Part shown: positions 44,398 to 55,170 of the stretch, piece by piece
Layout of the letters: each line of letters opens with the position of its first letter
How positions within the stretch are numbered: the stretch's first letter is position 1
Source: Thermosynechococcus sp. M98_K2018_005
Lineage (GTDB): Bacteria > Cyanobacteriota > Cyanobacteriia > Thermosynechococcales > Thermosynechococcaceae
NCBI RefSeq assembly: GCF_015295825.1
Contig: NZ_DVEH01000021.1
Location: 1 to 64,000, forward strand
Direction of reading: 5' to 3'
Length of the DNA: 64,000 nt
Notes under the pieces: generated by a model
What the model was told of the DNA's origin: nothing
The model's input: the letters and a program-made list of their open reading frames with translations, nothing else
The model's database searches: none
Made by a program: the position numbers and the translations under genes

Positions 44398-46173
44398 CTA
44401 AAGCTGCGCCGCTGTGGCTCCCAACCAGGCTTCCAAATGTGCCCGCTGGCGCGGTGTGGCATCAGCTCGACACTGCAACCGATAGTGGGGTTGCGGTTGT
44501 CCTAAAATCAACGCCCCAGTGTGCACTTGCTGATCATGGAACCATGTCAGGTGAATCGTCTCTCCCACTGGGTATTCCCGCAATCGCTCTGACCAGTCCT
44601 CTGCCTTGACGCGCCAACCATTGAGGGCAATGATTTCATCCCCAGCCACCAAGCCTGCCTGTTCAGCAGGGGAGTCCCGCAGCACTGCCTTGATTTGAAG
44701 AGAACCATGTTCCTGCTTGAACTCAAGTCCCGTATAGGGCAGCGCGTCTTGAGGCACGAGTTCCAAACCGATTTTGGCCAGCCATTCTTGGAGAGGCAGT
44801 TCCACCGTTCCTTCAATGAATTGCTCGCGCCATGTGCCAAGGTTTTCATCGGCAACGGTTTCAATCGTTTCCCACAGCTCATCGGGGGTATAGCCCTGAC
44901 CCGTCTCACAAGACTGCTGCCACAACCGCCGCAGGACATCGAGGAGCGATCGCTGGTGATTAAAATTAAGGCGAATCCGCAAATCCAGCAGCAGTGCCAC
45001 CAACTCCCCCTTGAGGTAGTAGGACATCTGGGAATTAATGCTATTTTCGTCAGGGCGATAGAGCTTAATCCAAGCATCAAAACTAGCGGCACTCAGGGAT
45101 TGCACCCAACGACCGGGGGTATGTAGGTAGCGATTGAGGCTTTCGCTCAGTAGTTTGAGATAGGCCTCTGCATCAAAGCATCCTGCCCATAGGGGAATCA
45201 GTTGATCGAAATAACTAGTCACCCCCTCGGCAAACCAAAGGCTGGTGGTGTAATTCTCACTGTCGTAGTCAAAGACCTCGAAAGCTTGGGGACGAATCCG
45301 CTTGACATTCCAGAGATGGAAAAACTCATGGGCCACTAAACAGAGAAAGCGGCGATACTGCTCCGGCTGCTGAAAGCCAAAGCGATGGAAGATCAACGAG
45401 CAACTATTCAGATGCTCCAAACCGCCGTAGCCCTTGTGGGTAAGGTGCACAATAAAGACATAGCGATCGTAGGGCAGGCCGCCAAAGAGACTTGCCTCGG
45501 TGGCAATAATTCGCTGCATATCAGCGATCGCCCGCTTGGGATTAAAATTCCCCTTGCCCCACACTGCCAATTCATGGGGTTTCCCCGCTACTTCAAAAGT
45601 GTAAACCGCATGGGTGCCCACCTCAAAGGGGCTATCCACCAGCAGATCGTAATTTGCCGCCCAAAAGGTACAGCCATCCTCACCCAAGGGTTCAAGGGGA
45701 GTGGTCACCCGCCAATCGGGGGGCGCTTCAATAGTTACTGTGAGAGGCTGGTCGCGATACTCTGGCACATAGAGGCATACCGCTGCGGGATTGAAATAGG
45801 CATGGCTACCATCAAAGTGGTTGGTGCGTACCGAAAGTTCATGGGCATAGATGGCATAGCGCACTTCCAGTTCTAGACCGGGCGTGCAGGCCACTTGCCA
45901 CTGGTTCTTAGCACACTTCCACCACTCAAGGGGGGTGCCATCGGCGGCCGTGACCGTAAAGTCCTGAAGATGCCGCGCATATTCGCGCACGAGGTAGGAG
46001 CCGGGCGTCCACACCGGTAAGTGCAGATCAAGAACATCGGTTGGCGGTGCCGTTAGCCGCAGCGTTACCCATAAAAGATGCGTATGCCCCTGCTGGCAGT
46101 TAATCCGATAGGCCATGGCAGGGGACTGAAGCGAAGACTCAGAGGGGGAAGGATGAATGATCGTATGCGTCAT
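44398..46173 (-). CDS. M61 family metallopeptidase with PDZ domain
   Basis: A 591-residue peptidase of the glycyl-aminopeptidase family. The N-terminal beta domain (about 20-190) is followed by a thermolysin-like catalytic domain with the zinc site [14 protein letters not shown] and a downstream Glu ([13 protein letters not shown]). A C-terminal PDZ domain follows (about 485-565, [20 protein letters not shown]). No signal peptide is visible. It begins 30 nt after the rpsJ stop and precedes uvrC by 13 nt, so it is probably an extension of the ribosomal operon transcript. Confidence 0.92.
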   Translation of the reverse strand: MTHTIIHPSPSESSLQSPAMAYRINCQQGHTHLLWVTLRLTAPPTDVLDLHLPVWTPGSYLVREYARHLQDFTVTAADGTPLEWWKCAKNQWQVACTPGLELEVRYAIYAHELSVRTNHFDGSHAYFNPAAVCLYVPEYRDQPLTVTIEAPPDWRVTTPLEPLGEDGCTFWAANYDLLVDSPFEVGTHAVYTFEVAGKPHELAVWGKGNFNPKRAIADMQRIIATEASLFGGLPYDRYVFIVHLTHKGYGGLEHLNSCSLIFHRFGFQQPEQYRRFLCLVAHEFFHLWNVKRIRPQAFEVFDYDSENYTTSLWFAEGVTSYFDQLIPLWAGCFDAEAYLKLLSESLNRYLHTPGRWVQSLSAASFDAWIKLYRPDENSINSQMSYYLKGELVALLLDLRIRLNFNHQRSLLDVLRRLWQQSCETGQGYTPDELWETIETVADENLGTWREQFIEGTVELPLQEWLAKIGLELVPQDALPYTGLEFKQEHGSLQIKAVLRDSPAEQAGLVAGDEIIALNGWRVKAEDWSERLREYPVGETIHLTWFHDQQVHTGALILGQPQPHYRLQCRADATPRQRAHLEAWLGATAAQL

Positions 46174-46203
46174 ACCCCTCAGTGTAGTGAACTTTGGCGA
46201 CGC

Positions 46204-46518
46204 TTACAATTTCACTTCAATATCTACGCCCGCCGGCAAGTCCAACTTCATCAGAGCATCAATCGTTTTCGGTGAAGGTTGGTAAATGTCGAGGATGCGA
46301 CGGTGGGTACGGGTTTCAAAATGCTCCCGCGAGTCCTTGTCCACGTGGGGCGATCGCAGGACGCAGTAAATTCGACGGCGAGTGGGTAGGGGAATGGGAC
46401 CCACAGGGGAAGCGCCGGTTCTTTTCGCGGTATCGACAATGCGATCGCAGGAAGTATCGAGCAAGCGATGATCAAAGGCCTTAAGGCGAATACGAATTTT
46501 CTGTTGTAAAACAGCCAT
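46204..46518 (-). CDS. rpsJ: 30S ribosomal protein S10
   Basis: A 104-residue ribosomal protein with the expected [17 protein letters not shown] start and the conserved [13 protein letters not shown] loop that contacts 16S rRNA. It also serves in transcription antitermination with NusB. In cyanobacteria rpsJ closes the str operon after tufA instead of opening the S10 operon, as seen here. A terminator-like hairpin separates it from tufA. Confidence 0.97.
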   Translation of the reverse strand: MAVLQQKIRIRLKAFDHRLLDTSCDRIVDTAKRTGASPVGPIPLPTRRRIYCVLRSPHVDKDSREHFETRTHRRILDIYQPSPKTIDALMKLDLPAGVDIEVKL

Positions 46519-46570
46519 AGCAATCTTCCTTACTTGTCAAGGTTCAGAGACAATCCGACAAAATTTAGAC

Positions 46571-46608
46571 AAAAAAAGGCCGCCAACACGACAAAAGGCT
46601 AGCGGCCA
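46571..46608 (-). terminator. Terminator-like hairpin between tufA and rpsJ
   Basis: On the minus strand GGCCGC pairs with GCGGCC around an 18-nt loop, followed by seven T at 46577-46571. It is 10 nt after the tufA stop. Some read-through would still be needed to express rpsJ from the operon promoter, so it may lower rpsJ relative to tufA. Confidence 0.7.
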
Positions 46609-46617
46609 TCAGATCAA

Positions 46618-47847
46618 CTACTTCAGGATTTTGGAGACAACGCCCGCACCAATCGTCCGGCCGCCTTCACGGATGGCAAAGCGCATCCCCTGCTCAATAG
46701 CAATGGGCTGGATCAATTCCACAGTCATTTTGATACGGTCACCCGGCATCACCATTTCAGCAGGGCTACCATCATCAGCGGTGAAGGAAGTAATCGTACC
46801 CGTCACATCGGTGGTACGCACATAGAACTGCGGACGGTAACCCGCAAAGAAAGGGGTTTTACGGCCACCCTCTTTTTCAGTGAGCACGTACACTTCACCC
46901 TCAAATTGGATGTGAGGCGTAATGGAGCCGGGTTTGGCAATCACCATTCCCCGTTCCACATCCTCTTTTTTCAGACCCCGCAGGAGTAGACCAGCATTGT
47001 CACCGGCAATCCCCTCTTCGAGGCTCTTCTTAAACATTTCAATACCGGTAACCGTCGTTGTGCGAGTTTCCCGCAGACCCACAAGTTCAACGGTTTCGTT
47101 GAGTTTAATGCGACCCCGCTCAATCCGACCCGTGGCCACCGTACCACGACCGGTGATGGAGAACACGTCTTCTACAGCCATCAGGAAGGGCTTGTCCACA
47201 TCCCGCTCAGGGGTGGGAATGTAGTTATCCACGGCATCCATTAGCTCGTAGATTTTATCTACCCACTCATTTTCACCCCGTTGGGTCTTCGGGTTGGCGG
47301 TCATGGCTTCAAGGGCTTTCAGACCCGAACCACGGATGATGGGCACTTCGTCACCGGGGAATTCATATCCACTGAGGAGTTCCCGCAGTTCCAGTTCCAC
47401 CAGCTCCAGCAGTTCCTCGTCATCCACCATATCCACTTTGTTCAGGAAGACAACAATGCTGGGCACCCCCACCTGACGAGCCAAGAGAATGTGCTCTTTG
47501 GTTTGGGGCATGGCACCATCGGTAGCGGCCACCACCAGAATGGCACCGTCCATTTGAGCGGCACCGGTGATCATGTTTTTCACATAGTCAGCGTGGCCGG
47601 GGCAATCTACGTGGGCATAGTGACGTTTCTCGGTCTCATACTCCACGTGAGCCGTGTTGATGGTAATCCCACGGGCTTTTTCCTCAGGGGCAGCATCAAT
47701 TTCATCGTATTTGCGAGCTTGAGCTTTCCCTTGGGCAGCCAGTGTCATGGTGATGGCTGAAGTCAGTGTGGTTTTACCGTGGTCAACGTGACCAATCGTA
47801 CCAATGTTAACGTGGGGTTTGGTTCGTTCAAATTTAGCGCGTGCCAT
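46618..47847 (-). CDS. tufA: Elongation factor Tu
   Basis: A 409-residue translation GTPase that brings aminoacyl-tRNA to the ribosome. Seen are the G1 loop [15 protein letters not shown], the effector region ([15 protein letters not shown]), DCPGHADYV (G3), and [11 protein letters not shown] (G4), then domains 2 and 3. The small insertion that makes it longer than E. coli EF-Tu is normal in cyanobacteria and plastids. It starts 17 nt after fusA. HIP1 octamers are absent from the gene. Confidence 0.98.
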   Translation of the reverse strand: MARAKFERTKPHVNIGTIGHVDHGKTTLTSAITMTLAAQGKAQARKYDEIDAAPEEKARGITINTAHVEYETEKRHYAHVDCPGHADYVKNMITGAAQMDGAILVVAATDGAMPQTKEHILLARQVGVPSIVVFLNKVDMVDDEELLELVELELRELLSGYEFPGDEVPIIRGSGLKALEAMTANPKTQRGENEWVDKIYELMDAVDNYIPTPERDVDKPFLMAVEDVFSITGRGTVATGRIERGRIKLNETVELVGLRETRTTTVTGIEMFKKSLEEGIAGDNAGLLLRGLKKEDVERGMVIAKPGSITPHIQFEGEVYVLTEKEGGRKTPFFAGYRPQFYVRTTDVTGTITSFTADDGSPAEMVMPGDRIKMTVELIQPIAIEQGMRFAIREGGRTIGAGVVSKILK

Positions 47848-47864
47848 GTTGTTCCTCGTATAGA

Positions 47865-49940
47865 CTATGCGTTCCCTTTATTTTTGGCAATGATCGCCTC
47901 AGCCACATTCCGGGGGACTTCCTCGTAATGGCTAAATTCCATCGAGAAAATTCCCCGACCTTGGGTATTCGAGCGAATGTCAGTGGCATAACCAAACATC
48001 CGTTCGAGAGGAACTTTTGCCGTCACTTTGGCAATGCCATTTTCCACGGTTTGTCCCTCAATTTGACCGCGACGGGAAATTAAGTCTCCCATCACTGTCC
48101 CAAGGAATTCTTCTGGAACCTCGACCTCGACTTTCATCATTGGCTCTAGCAGCACCGGATTGGCTTTCATCACTGCCTCTTTAATGGCCATGGAGCCAGC
48201 AATTTTGAAGGCCATCTCTGAGGAGTCAACCTCGTGGTAGGAGCCGTCCACTAATGTGACCTTGAGGTCAATCACTGGGTACCCTGCCAAAATCCCCGAT
48301 TCACAGGCTTCCTTCATCCCCTGCTCAGCGGGTGGAATGTACTCTTTGGGTACGACACCACCGACAATTTTGGAGACAAATTCAAACCCCGTACCGGGTT
48401 CGGCGGGCTCTACTTCAATCACAACGTGACCATACTGGCCTTTACCGCCACTTTGACGGATAAACTTGCCTTCGGCACGGACAGGTTTGCGAATCGTTTC
48501 GCGGTAGGCCACTTGGGGTTGGCCAACATTGGCTTCCACTTTGAACTCCCGCTGCATCCGATCCACAAGGATCTCGAGGTGCAGTTCCCCCATCCCCGCA
48601 ATCACAGTTTGGTTGGTTTCGGGATCAACGCTGACGCGGAACGTGGGGTCTTCCTCAGAAAGGGCTTGCAGGGCTTTGGAGAGTTTTTCCATGTCCTGCT
48701 TGGTTTTGGGTTCCACAGCCACGGAAATCACTGGCTCGGGAATGTACAGGGATTCAAGGATCACGGGCGAGCTTTCATCGCAGAGGGTATCCCCCGTGAA
48801 GGTTTCCTTCAGACCTAAGGCAGCTCCTAAATCGCCGGCCCGCAGCTCATCCACCTCAATCCGCTCATCGGCTTTGAGCACAATCAGACGAGAAATGCGC
48901 TCCTTCTTGCCCTTGGTGGCATTGAGTACATAGCTGCCTTTTTTGAGAACACCGGAATAAACGCGCACGAAGGTCAGGCGGCCATAGGGATCGGACATGA
49001 TTTTGAAGGCCAGTGCTGCCAGTGGTTGATCGTCATCGGCAGCCCGCTCTACCTCTGTGCCATCCGGAAGATGACCTTTAATGGCAGGAATGTCAATGGG
49101 AGCTGGTAGATAGTCCACCACAGCATCAAGGAGCAATTGCACGCCTTTGTTTTTGAAGGCGGAGCCGCAAAGCATCGGCACAATGGTGCCAGCGATCGTC
49201 CCTTTACGTAGGGCGGCACGGATTTCCTCTTCTGTGAGTTCTTCCCCCTCAAAGTATTTTTCCATGAGGGCATCATCGGTTTCAGCAACCGCCTCGATGA
49301 GCTTGGTACGATACTCTTCCGCCAGTTCACTCATCTCGGCAGGAATTTCAGTATCTTCGATTTCCTTGCCCAGGTCGTCTTTGTAGATTTTGGCGCGCAT
49401 CCGCACCAGATCAACGATGCCTTTGAACTGATCTTCAGCACCAATGGGTAACTGAATCGGCACAGCATTTGCCCGCAGGCGATCGCGAATCTGGTCATAG
49501 ACTTTGTAGAAGTTTGCCCCAGTGCGATCCATTTTGTTGACAAAGACGATGCGTGGGACGCTGTAGCGATCAGCCTGCCGCCACACGGTTTCTGACTGGG
49601 GTTGCACACCACCGACGGAGCAGAATACCGCAATCACCCCATCGAGAACTCGCATGGAGCGCTCCACTTCAATCGTGAAGTCCACGTGGCCGGGGGTGTC
49701 AATAATGTTGATCTGGTGGTCTTTCCAAGAGGTGCTAATGGCGGCGGCTGTAATGGTGATGCCCCGCTCCCGCTCCTGTTCCATCCAGTCGGTAACCGTG
49801 GTACCCTCGTGCACTTCGCCAATTTTGTGCACCACACCGGAATAGAAGAGAATACGTTCAGTTGTGGTTGTTTTACCCGCATCAATGTGAGCGGCAATCC
49901 CGATATTTCGCACTCGCTCTAGCGGGGTCGTCCGTGCCAC
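47865..49940 (-). CDS. fusA: Elongation factor G
   Basis: A 691-residue translocase. Seen are the G1 loop [19 protein letters not shown]3 [16 protein letters not shown]4 [10 protein letters not shown], and the later domains to the end [13 protein letters not shown]. The start is a GTG (49940) with AGGAGGT upstream. It is the third gene of the str operon, 74 nt after rpsG. Confidence 0.98.
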   Translation of the reverse strand: MARTTPLERVRNIGIAAHIDAGKTTTTERILFYSGVVHKIGEVHEGTTVTDWMEQERERGITITAAAISTSWKDHQINIIDTPGHVDFTIEVERSMRVLDGVIAVFCSVGGVQPQSETVWRQADRYSVPRIVFVNKMDRTGANFYKVYDQIRDRLRANAVPIQLPIGAEDQFKGIVDLVRMRAKIYKDDLGKEIEDTEIPAEMSELAEEYRTKLIEAVAETDDALMEKYFEGEELTEEEIRAALRKGTIAGTIVPMLCGSAFKNKGVQLLLDAVVDYLPAPIDIPAIKGHLPDGTEVERAADDDQPLAALAFKIMSDPYGRLTFVRVYSGVLKKGSYVLNATKGKKERISRLIVLKADERIEVDELRAGDLGAALGLKETFTGDTLCDESSPVILESLYIPEPVISVAVEPKTKQDMEKLSKALQALSEEDPTFRVSVDPETNQTVIAGMGELHLEILVDRMQREFKVEANVGQPQVAYRETIRKPVRAEGKFIRQSGGKGQYGHVVIEVEPAEPGTGFEFVSKIVGGVVPKEYIPPAEQGMKEACESGILAGYPVIDLKVTLVDGSYHEVDSSEMAFKIAGSMAIKEAVMKANPVLLEPMMKVEVEVPEEFLGTVMGDLISRRGQIEGQTVENGIAKVTAKVPLERMFGYATDIRSNTQGRGIFSMEFSHYEEVPRNVAEAIIAKNKGNA

Positions 49941-50014
49941 AGCTACCTCCTTGTTTGTTGCATTACGTTAGAATTCTTAAATAATTGTATCCAACTCTTG
50001 AACCGTGTGACGGT

Positions 50015-50485
50015 TTAGTAGCGATAGTGGGCAAAGGCTTTGTTGGCCTCTGCCATTTTGTGGGTTTCTTCCCGTTTACGGATGGTGCTCCCGGTTTCGT
50101 TGGCGGCATCCATTAATTCATTGGCCAGCTTGGCTGACATCGAACGACCGGCTCGTTTGCGGGAAAATTGCACTAACCAGCGCAAAGCCAAGGCGACTCC
50201 GCGATCGGGACGGACTTCCATGGGCACTTGGTAGGTGGCACCCCCCACACGGCGGGCTTTCACTTCCACTAGGGGCGTTGCATTTTTCACTGCACGCTCA
50301 AAAATCTGCAGAGCATCTTCGCCGGTGCGCTCCTGTACGGTTTTCATCGCATCATAGACAATGCGGCTGGCAAGGGATTTTTTGCCATTGAGCATAACCC
50401 GCTGGATCAACATATTCACCAGCACGTTGTTATAGACCGGATCAGGGGCAGTAGGCCGTTTTTGAGCGCGAGTGCGACGAGACAT
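50015..50485 (-). CDS. rpsG: 30S ribosomal protein S7
   Basis: A 156-residue 16S rRNA-binding protein that nucleates the 30S head. It shows the normal start [36 protein letters not shown], the beta hairpin [17 protein letters not shown] and the C-terminal [20 protein letters not shown]. It lies between rpsL (71-nt gap) and fusA in the usual str order. Confidence 0.98.
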   Translation of the reverse strand: MSRRTRAQKRPTAPDPVYNNVLVNMLIQRVMLNGKKSLASRIVYDAMKTVQERTGEDALQIFERAVKNATPLVEVKARRVGGATYQVPMEVRPDRGVALALRWLVQFSRKRAGRSMSAKLANELMDAANETGSTIRKREETHKMAEANKAFAHYRY

Positions 50486-50556
50486 AGGTGTTTGCTGTTT
50501 GCTCTAGTGAAGTTTAAGCTTTCAAGGGTGGACTCAAGGAGATAAGAGAACGGAAA

Positions 50557-50961
50557 TCATTTTTTCTTGCCGGTAGCAGCAGCCTCACCGGGTTTGGGAC
50601 GCTTTGCACCGTATTTGGAGCGACCTTGCTTACGGTCTTTGACACCAGCGGTATCCAGCGTGCCACGGATAATGTGGTAGCGCACACCGGGCAAATCTTT
50701 AACCCGACCGCCGCGAATCATCACCACGGAGTGCTCCTGCAAATTGTGGCCAATTCCCGGAATATAGGCGGTGACCTCAAAGCCAGAGGTGAGACGTACC
50801 CGTGCCACTTTCCGCAGGGCTGAATTGGGCTTTTTGGGGGTTGTGGTATAGACCCGTGTGCACACCCCACGCCGTTGGGGGCAGCTTTTGAGGGCAGGAG
50901 ATTTTGTTTTCTTTTTCAACAGTTCCCGCTCTTGGCGGATCAGTTGCTGGATGGTGGGCAT
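50557..50961 (-). CDS. rpsL: 30S ribosomal protein S12
   Basis: A 134-residue decoding-centre protein. Seen are [17 protein letters not shown], the conserved [20 protein letters not shown] and [20 protein letters not shown], and [14 protein letters not shown], where streptomycin-resistance residues lie; the usual Lys residues are present. The C-terminal tail ([10 protein letters not shown]) is slightly longer than in E. coli. It opens the str operon but is only 56 nt after rsmE on the same strand. Confidence 0.98.
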   Translation of the reverse strand: MPTIQQLIRQERELLKKKTKSPALKSCPQRRGVCTRVYTTTPKKPNSALRKVARVRLTSGFEVTAYIPGIGHNLQEHSVVMIRGGRVKDLPGVRYHIIRGTLDTAGVKDRKQGRSKYGAKRPKPGEAAATGKKK

Positions 50962-51017
50962 TGCTGCTTACGTTAATTTCACCGAACTTCTAGTGTATCG
51001 AGGTAGCCGTCGCGTTG

Positions 51018-51752
51018 TCAATGCTGTTGTGCTGTTGCGCAGTGCCTCTCAGTGTAATGGCTCACTAAGGTCAGGCTTGCGATCGCGGCGGTGACAGCTC
51101 TCAGGGTACGCTGTCCCAAGGAAAATGCTTGCCAACCAGTGGCTAAGACCTGCTCTAGCTCCGAGGCTGTCCATCCCCCTTCTGGCCCGATCGCTAGATA
51201 AATGGGCTGCGATAAATCCATCTGGGGCAAGCAGTCCCACAGGAGTTGTGAGGCATTCAAACTGGCAATGTAGCCCTTGGGGGTGAGGCTGACCATTTCG
51301 GCAACCGAGAGGGGATCACTGAGGGTAGGGACGTAAAGACGCTCACTTTGTTCGGCGGCCTCTTGGAGAATGCGCTGCCAGCGCTGGTATTTATTGGTAC
51401 TGGGTTGCAGGAGTGATCGCGCTGTTTGAATAGGAATGATACGCTTGACCCCCAATTCCGTTGCCTGTTGCAACACTTGCTCAAAGTTCGCTGCCTTGAG
51501 TAGAGCCAGACAGAGAATAATTTCTACACTTAGCTCCGTCTCTTGCTTTTCAGCTTCCAATAATTCGACAGTCTGCCCATTCACACCAAGTGTGCCTCGC
51601 CATCGCTGGCCTTGGCCATCCAAGATCGAGATGATATCGTTATCTTTTAAGCGCAGGACATGACAGAGATAGTGGACTTGCTCAGGGGTGAGCCACACCT
51701 GTCGGTCTTGAATTTGTGAGGGTGAGACGACTAACCGCTGGGGCGATCGCAT
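51018..51752 (-). CDS. rsmE: 16S rRNA (uracil-1498-N3)-methyltransferase RsmE
   Basis: A 244-residue SPOUT methyltransferase acting on U1498 of 16S rRNA in the 30S subunit. It has an N-terminal PUA-like domain (about 10-75) and the knotted C-terminal domain with KAANFEQVLQQATELGVKRI, YLAIGPEGGWTASELE and SLGQRTLRAVTAAIASL. It lies between pepA (11-nt gap) and rpsL. Confidence 0.94.
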   Translation of the reverse strand: MRSPQRLVVSPSQIQDRQVWLTPEQVHYLCHVLRLKDNDIISILDGQGQRWRGTLGVNGQTVELLEAEKQETELSVEIILCLALLKAANFEQVLQQATELGVKRIIPIQTARSLLQPSTNKYQRWQRILQEAAEQSERLYVPTLSDPLSVAEMVSLTPKGYIASLNASQLLWDCLPQMDLSQPIYLAIGPEGGWTASELEQVLATGWQAFSLGQRTLRAVTAAIASLTLVSHYTERHCATAQQH

Positions 51753-51763
51753 TCAGTTTCTAT

Positions 51764-53254
51764 CTAACTGAGACTGCATAACCACTCCACCAAGGTGCGC
51801 ACGGGATAGCCCGTCCCACAGGGATTATTGTAGCCATCTTCTTTTTCCGTCCAGACAGGGCCAGCAATGTCAAGGTGTGCCCAAGGGGTGTGATCGACAA
51901 ATTGCTGAAGGAATAGGGCGGCGGTGATTGATCCGGCCGATCGCGGACCCGTGTTTTTCATATCGGCCACTTGGGACTTCATACCCTCAAAGTATTTATT
52001 TTCAAGGGGCATTTGCCAGAATTTTTCACCGGAGCGATCGCTGGCCTGTTGCAGGGCTTGCGCCAATTCTGAATTGTTGCTCCAAAGACCGGCAATGTTA
52101 TCTCCCAAGGCCACAATACAGGCTCCGGTCAGCGTGGCCAAATCCACAATGGCATCGACGCCCAGTTTTTCAGCATAGACCAGGGCATCAGCAAGGGTGA
52201 GGCGACCCTCCGCATCAGTGTTATTGACCTCAATGGTTTTACCGTTGGAGGCGGTGAGAATATCCCCCGGATGCATGGCATGGCCACTGATCATGTTTTC
52301 GGTGGCAGCAATGATAAAGTGAACTTCAATGCCAGCGGGTTTGAGTTGACCAATGACCTTGGCCGTTCCCAAAACGGCTGCGGCTCCCCCCATGTCCATT
52401 TTCATCGTTTCAATCCCCCCTTGGGTCTTGAGGTTGAGACCACCCGAATCAAACGTTAACCCCTTGCCAACGAGGGCAATTTTCTTCTGTACGTTTCCAG
52501 GGGGAGTGTACGTAAGGTGAATAAATTTCGGCGGTAGATCAGACGCCTGAGCCACCCCCAAAAAGGCACCCATACCCAAGGCGGCACACTCATCGCGCTC
52601 CAAAATTTTTGCCGTTAAGCCGTAGGTAGCCGCCAATTGCTGAGCCGTTTCCGCAAGGGTGACAGGCGTCACTTGATTGGCCGGGGCATTCACCAGTTCG
52701 CGCGCCAAAATCACCCCATCGCAAATCTGCTGGGCACGGGTCAAGGCCGCTGTTTGCTCCCCTAAACCCAACAGGCTGACGGATTCTGGATAGGGCAGGA
52801 GTTGACGAGCTTCGGGATCCGACTTAAAACGCACATCACTGTGGAGGGCAAGGAGAACCCCTTCGGCAATGGCTTGGGCAGCATCCGCTGCCTCTAAAGT
52901 CTCATGGGGCAGTGCCATGCCTAGTGTTTTTGCGCGTTCACGGCGAGCCATACGGGCAATGGTTGCGGCAGTGCGGCGCAGGGTCTCTAGGTTAAAGTCA
53001 TCGCGATTGCCTAAGCCCACAAGGAGAAGCTTTTTAATGGGGAAGTTGGGCAATAGGCGCATCAGGAGGGAGGTACCGGACTTGCCTTGAAATTCCCCTT
53101 CGTTGATCAGTTCCTGCAATAGGCCGTTGAGGTGTTGGTCAAGGGTCGTGTAGGGGTCGGTGAGGGTGAGGGTGCCTTCCGTTTGAAAGACGGCGATCGC
53201 CAGTAAGTCCCCCGACCAGTCGGGAATGGTTGTAGTAACTGTTTGCAGTTGCAT
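51764..53254 (-). CDS. pepA: Leucyl aminopeptidase (M17)
   Basis: A 496-residue cytosolic aminopeptidase that works as a hexamer with two metals. The C-terminal catalytic domain shows [15 protein letters not shown] (metal Lys/Asp), [13 protein letters not shown], the hallmark [18 protein letters not shown], and [17 protein letters not shown]. The N-terminal domain is typical of the family. The ATG at 53254 is the natural start. It sits in the run MFP-VOC-pepA-rsmE. Confidence 0.96.
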   Translation of the reverse strand: MQLQTVTTTIPDWSGDLLAIAVFQTEGTLTLTDPYTTLDQHLNGLLQELINEGEFQGKSGTSLLMRLLPNFPIKKLLLVGLGNRDDFNLETLRRTAATIARMARRERAKTLGMALPHETLEAADAAQAIAEGVLLALHSDVRFKSDPEARQLLPYPESVSLLGLGEQTAALTRAQQICDGVILARELVNAPANQVTPVTLAETAQQLAATYGLTAKILERDECAALGMGAFLGVAQASDLPPKFIHLTYTPPGNVQKKIALVGKGLTFDSGGLNLKTQGGIETMKMDMGGAAAVLGTAKVIGQLKPAGIEVHFIIAATENMISGHAMHPGDILTASNGKTIEVNNTDAEGRLTLADALVYAEKLGVDAIVDLATLTGACIVALGDNIAGLWSNNSELAQALQQASDRSGEKFWQMPLENKYFEGMKSQVADMKNTGPRSAGSITAALFLQQFVDHTPWAHLDIAGPVWTEKEDGYNNPCGTGYPVRTLVEWLCSLS

Positions 53255-53309
53255 GCCTCTCTACGACCCAAAAATCTCTCAACCCTCTTATTTTATCGGC
53301 GTTTAGGCC

Positions 53310-53735
53310 TCAGCAGGAACCCAGACACTGCAAAAATTCAAGGGGCAAGCCATCGCAGTCACGTATAAAGGCGACGTGATAGAGGTGCGACCCAATCACT
53401 TGCTGGGTGGGCTTCAGCAATAGCTCAAAGGGTAAACCCTGTGCCTTCAACGTTTGCGCTACTTGATTGAGCCATGTTTCGAGGGGGTCGGGATGGTCAC
53501 TGAGATCAAAGGAAAGATGGTAGTAGCCGACGTAGTGCTCATCGTGAAAAGGATCGGCAGCCGGCTGGGGGTCAGGGACTTGCAGAAGTTCGAGGCGGGT
53601 GTGCCAGCCCTTGAGCCAACAGGCGAGGGTATAACCCGTGGTAAAGCGGACCTCCATTGTAAAGCCTAGGCCTTCATAGAAGGCGATCGCCCGCTGAATA
53701 TTGGCTGTGCGGATGGAAACGTGATGCAAGCCCAT
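53310..53735 (-). CDS. Glyoxalase/VOC superfamily protein
   Basis: A 141-residue vicinal-oxygen-chelate protein with two beta-alpha-beta-beta-beta units. It opens GLHHVSIRTANIQRAIAFYEGLGF with a likely metal His, has YHLSFDLSD with another, and ends IRDCDGLPLEFLQ with the Glu ligand. Members range from glyoxalase I to dioxygenases and resistance proteins, and the substrate here cannot be told. The start is 2 nt after the stop of the upstream fusion protein gene, so the two are coupled. Confidence 0.85.
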   Translation of the reverse strand: MGLHHVSIRTANIQRAIAFYEGLGFTMEVRFTTGYTLACWLKGWHTRLELLQVPDPQPAADPFHDEHYVGYYHLSFDLSDHPDPLETWLNQVAQTLKAQGLPFELLLKPTQQVIGSHLYHVAFIRDCDGLPLEFLQCLGSC

Positions 53736-53737
53736 AA

Positions 53738-55024
53738 CTACTCTTGTTTTGGCCGCAGCCGCTCAGGAAAGTCAATAAAGACGCGCTCACCGACACTAAC
53801 ACCGCTGATAATTTGGGTTTGATCTTGCCAACTACTGCCAATGGTGACAGGGCGAAATTTGGGGCGATTGTCTTCACCCACAACATAAACACCCGTTTGA
53901 CCGCGTTCAACGGCAATGGCCACCGTCGGCACCAAGAGGGCATTGTGAATTTTTTGTCCCAGAAAATCTAAATCTACATTCATCCCAGAACGTAGTTTCT
54001 CTAGCCCTGTTACTAAGGAAACCCGCACCTGAAAGAAGGTGACATTTTGTTCGACAACCGCTTCGGGTGCCACTAAGCGCACTCGTCCTTCAAAGGTTTC
54101 CCCTGGATAGGCATCGGCACGGATTTCAACGGGTTGCCCCACGAGCACTTGGCCAATATCCACTTCTGGGACTTCGGCAAGAATTTCTAAGCCCTCAGCG
54201 ATCGCCACAATTGAGGTGGAAGTGGCAGAGGTCGTTGCAGAGGCGGTGGTGGTCGGTGTCACAAAGGCTCCCGGATTGGCGTACTTCTGGGTAATAATCC
54301 CCGTAAAAGGAGCGCGAATCACTGTATCTTCGAGGGCAGCACGGGCAGCTTGGACTTGGGCTTGGGCAGCGGCGACGGTTGCTTCTGCTTGGCGGATTTC
54401 TTCACTGCGGGAGCCACGCTGTAATAGTTGCAGGCGCTTTTGAGCTTCATTCAGGTTGGCGATCGCGCTATCCCGATTTGCTTTTAGTTCATCAAGGGTA
54501 TCGCGGGGAATCGCACCCTCAGCGGCGAGCAATTCGTTGCGTTTCAGGCGCTCTTCTGCCAATTGAGCACGAGTGGCAGCTGCTCGCACTTGGGCTTCGG
54601 CTTGGGCAATTTCCTCAGCACGGTTGCCGGCAACCACGCGATCGCGACGGGCAATGGCCTCGGCTAGATTGGCTTGGGCTTGGGCGAGTTGCGCCTGCTC
54701 ATCGCGGTTGTCCATACGGGCGATGATTTGACCGGCCTTGACCTGATCTCCCTGCTCAACGTAGAGTTCGGCGAGAAGACCTGCCCGTTTCGGACTGACA
54801 TTGACAGTTTGTACCGGTACCACTTTGCCCGTGGCAGCAATCCGAGCCACCAAATCGCGACTGTCTTGAACCGGTACGGTGTAGCGATCCAAATCAAGGG
54901 GCGTTTGCCGCGATCGCCACCACAACAGTCCACCGCTGCCAATCACACCGGTAGCAATCACCCCAATCACGAGCGATCGCCAAGGGGAATGAAACTTACC
55001 GACAAAAGGGATAAACGCTGCCAT
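53738..55024 (-). CDS. Membrane fusion protein of the HlyD/MacA/DevB type
   Basis: A 428-residue periplasmic adaptor with one N-terminal membrane helix (about 17-36), a lipoyl-like half (VSPKRAGLLAELYVEQGDQV), a coiled-coil hairpin rich in Ala, Gln, Glu and Arg (about 95-225), the second lipoyl half (IRAPFTGIITQKYANPGAFV) and beta-barrel domains to the end. It should bridge a MacB-type or RND pump and an outer-membrane channel. No ABC permease or ATPase is next to it. The orphan MacB-type ATPase at 23694-24416 is a candidate partner. Confidence 0.88.
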   Translation of the reverse strand: MAAFIPFVGKFHSPWRSLVIGVIATGVIGSGGLLWWRSRQTPLDLDRYTVPVQDSRDLVARIAATGKVVPVQTVNVSPKRAGLLAELYVEQGDQVKAGQIIARMDNRDEQAQLAQAQANLAEAIARRDRVVAGNRAEEIAQAEAQVRAAATRAQLAEERLKRNELLAAEGAIPRDTLDELKANRDSAIANLNEAQKRLQLLQRGSRSEEIRQAEATVAAAQAQVQAARAALEDTVIRAPFTGIITQKYANPGAFVTPTTTASATTSATSTSIVAIAEGLEILAEVPEVDIGQVLVGQPVEIRADAYPGETFEGRVRLVAPEAVVEQNVTFFQVRVSLVTGLEKLRSGMNVDLDFLGQKIHNALLVPTVAIAVERGQTGVYVVGEDNRPKFRPVTIGSSWQDQTQIISGVSVGERVFIDFPERLRPKQE

Positions 55025-55170
55025 GAATGCTTTAGAGTTCTTGCCCTATTTTAACGTTATGTTACAGTTGCTCAGTCGAGTGACTCTATTGGCGGTGTCT
55101 ATGGGTTCCATCTCTCCCTCAATCGAAGAGCAGATGCTATCCTAACCAATACTGTCTATGTCCTTTGCCT

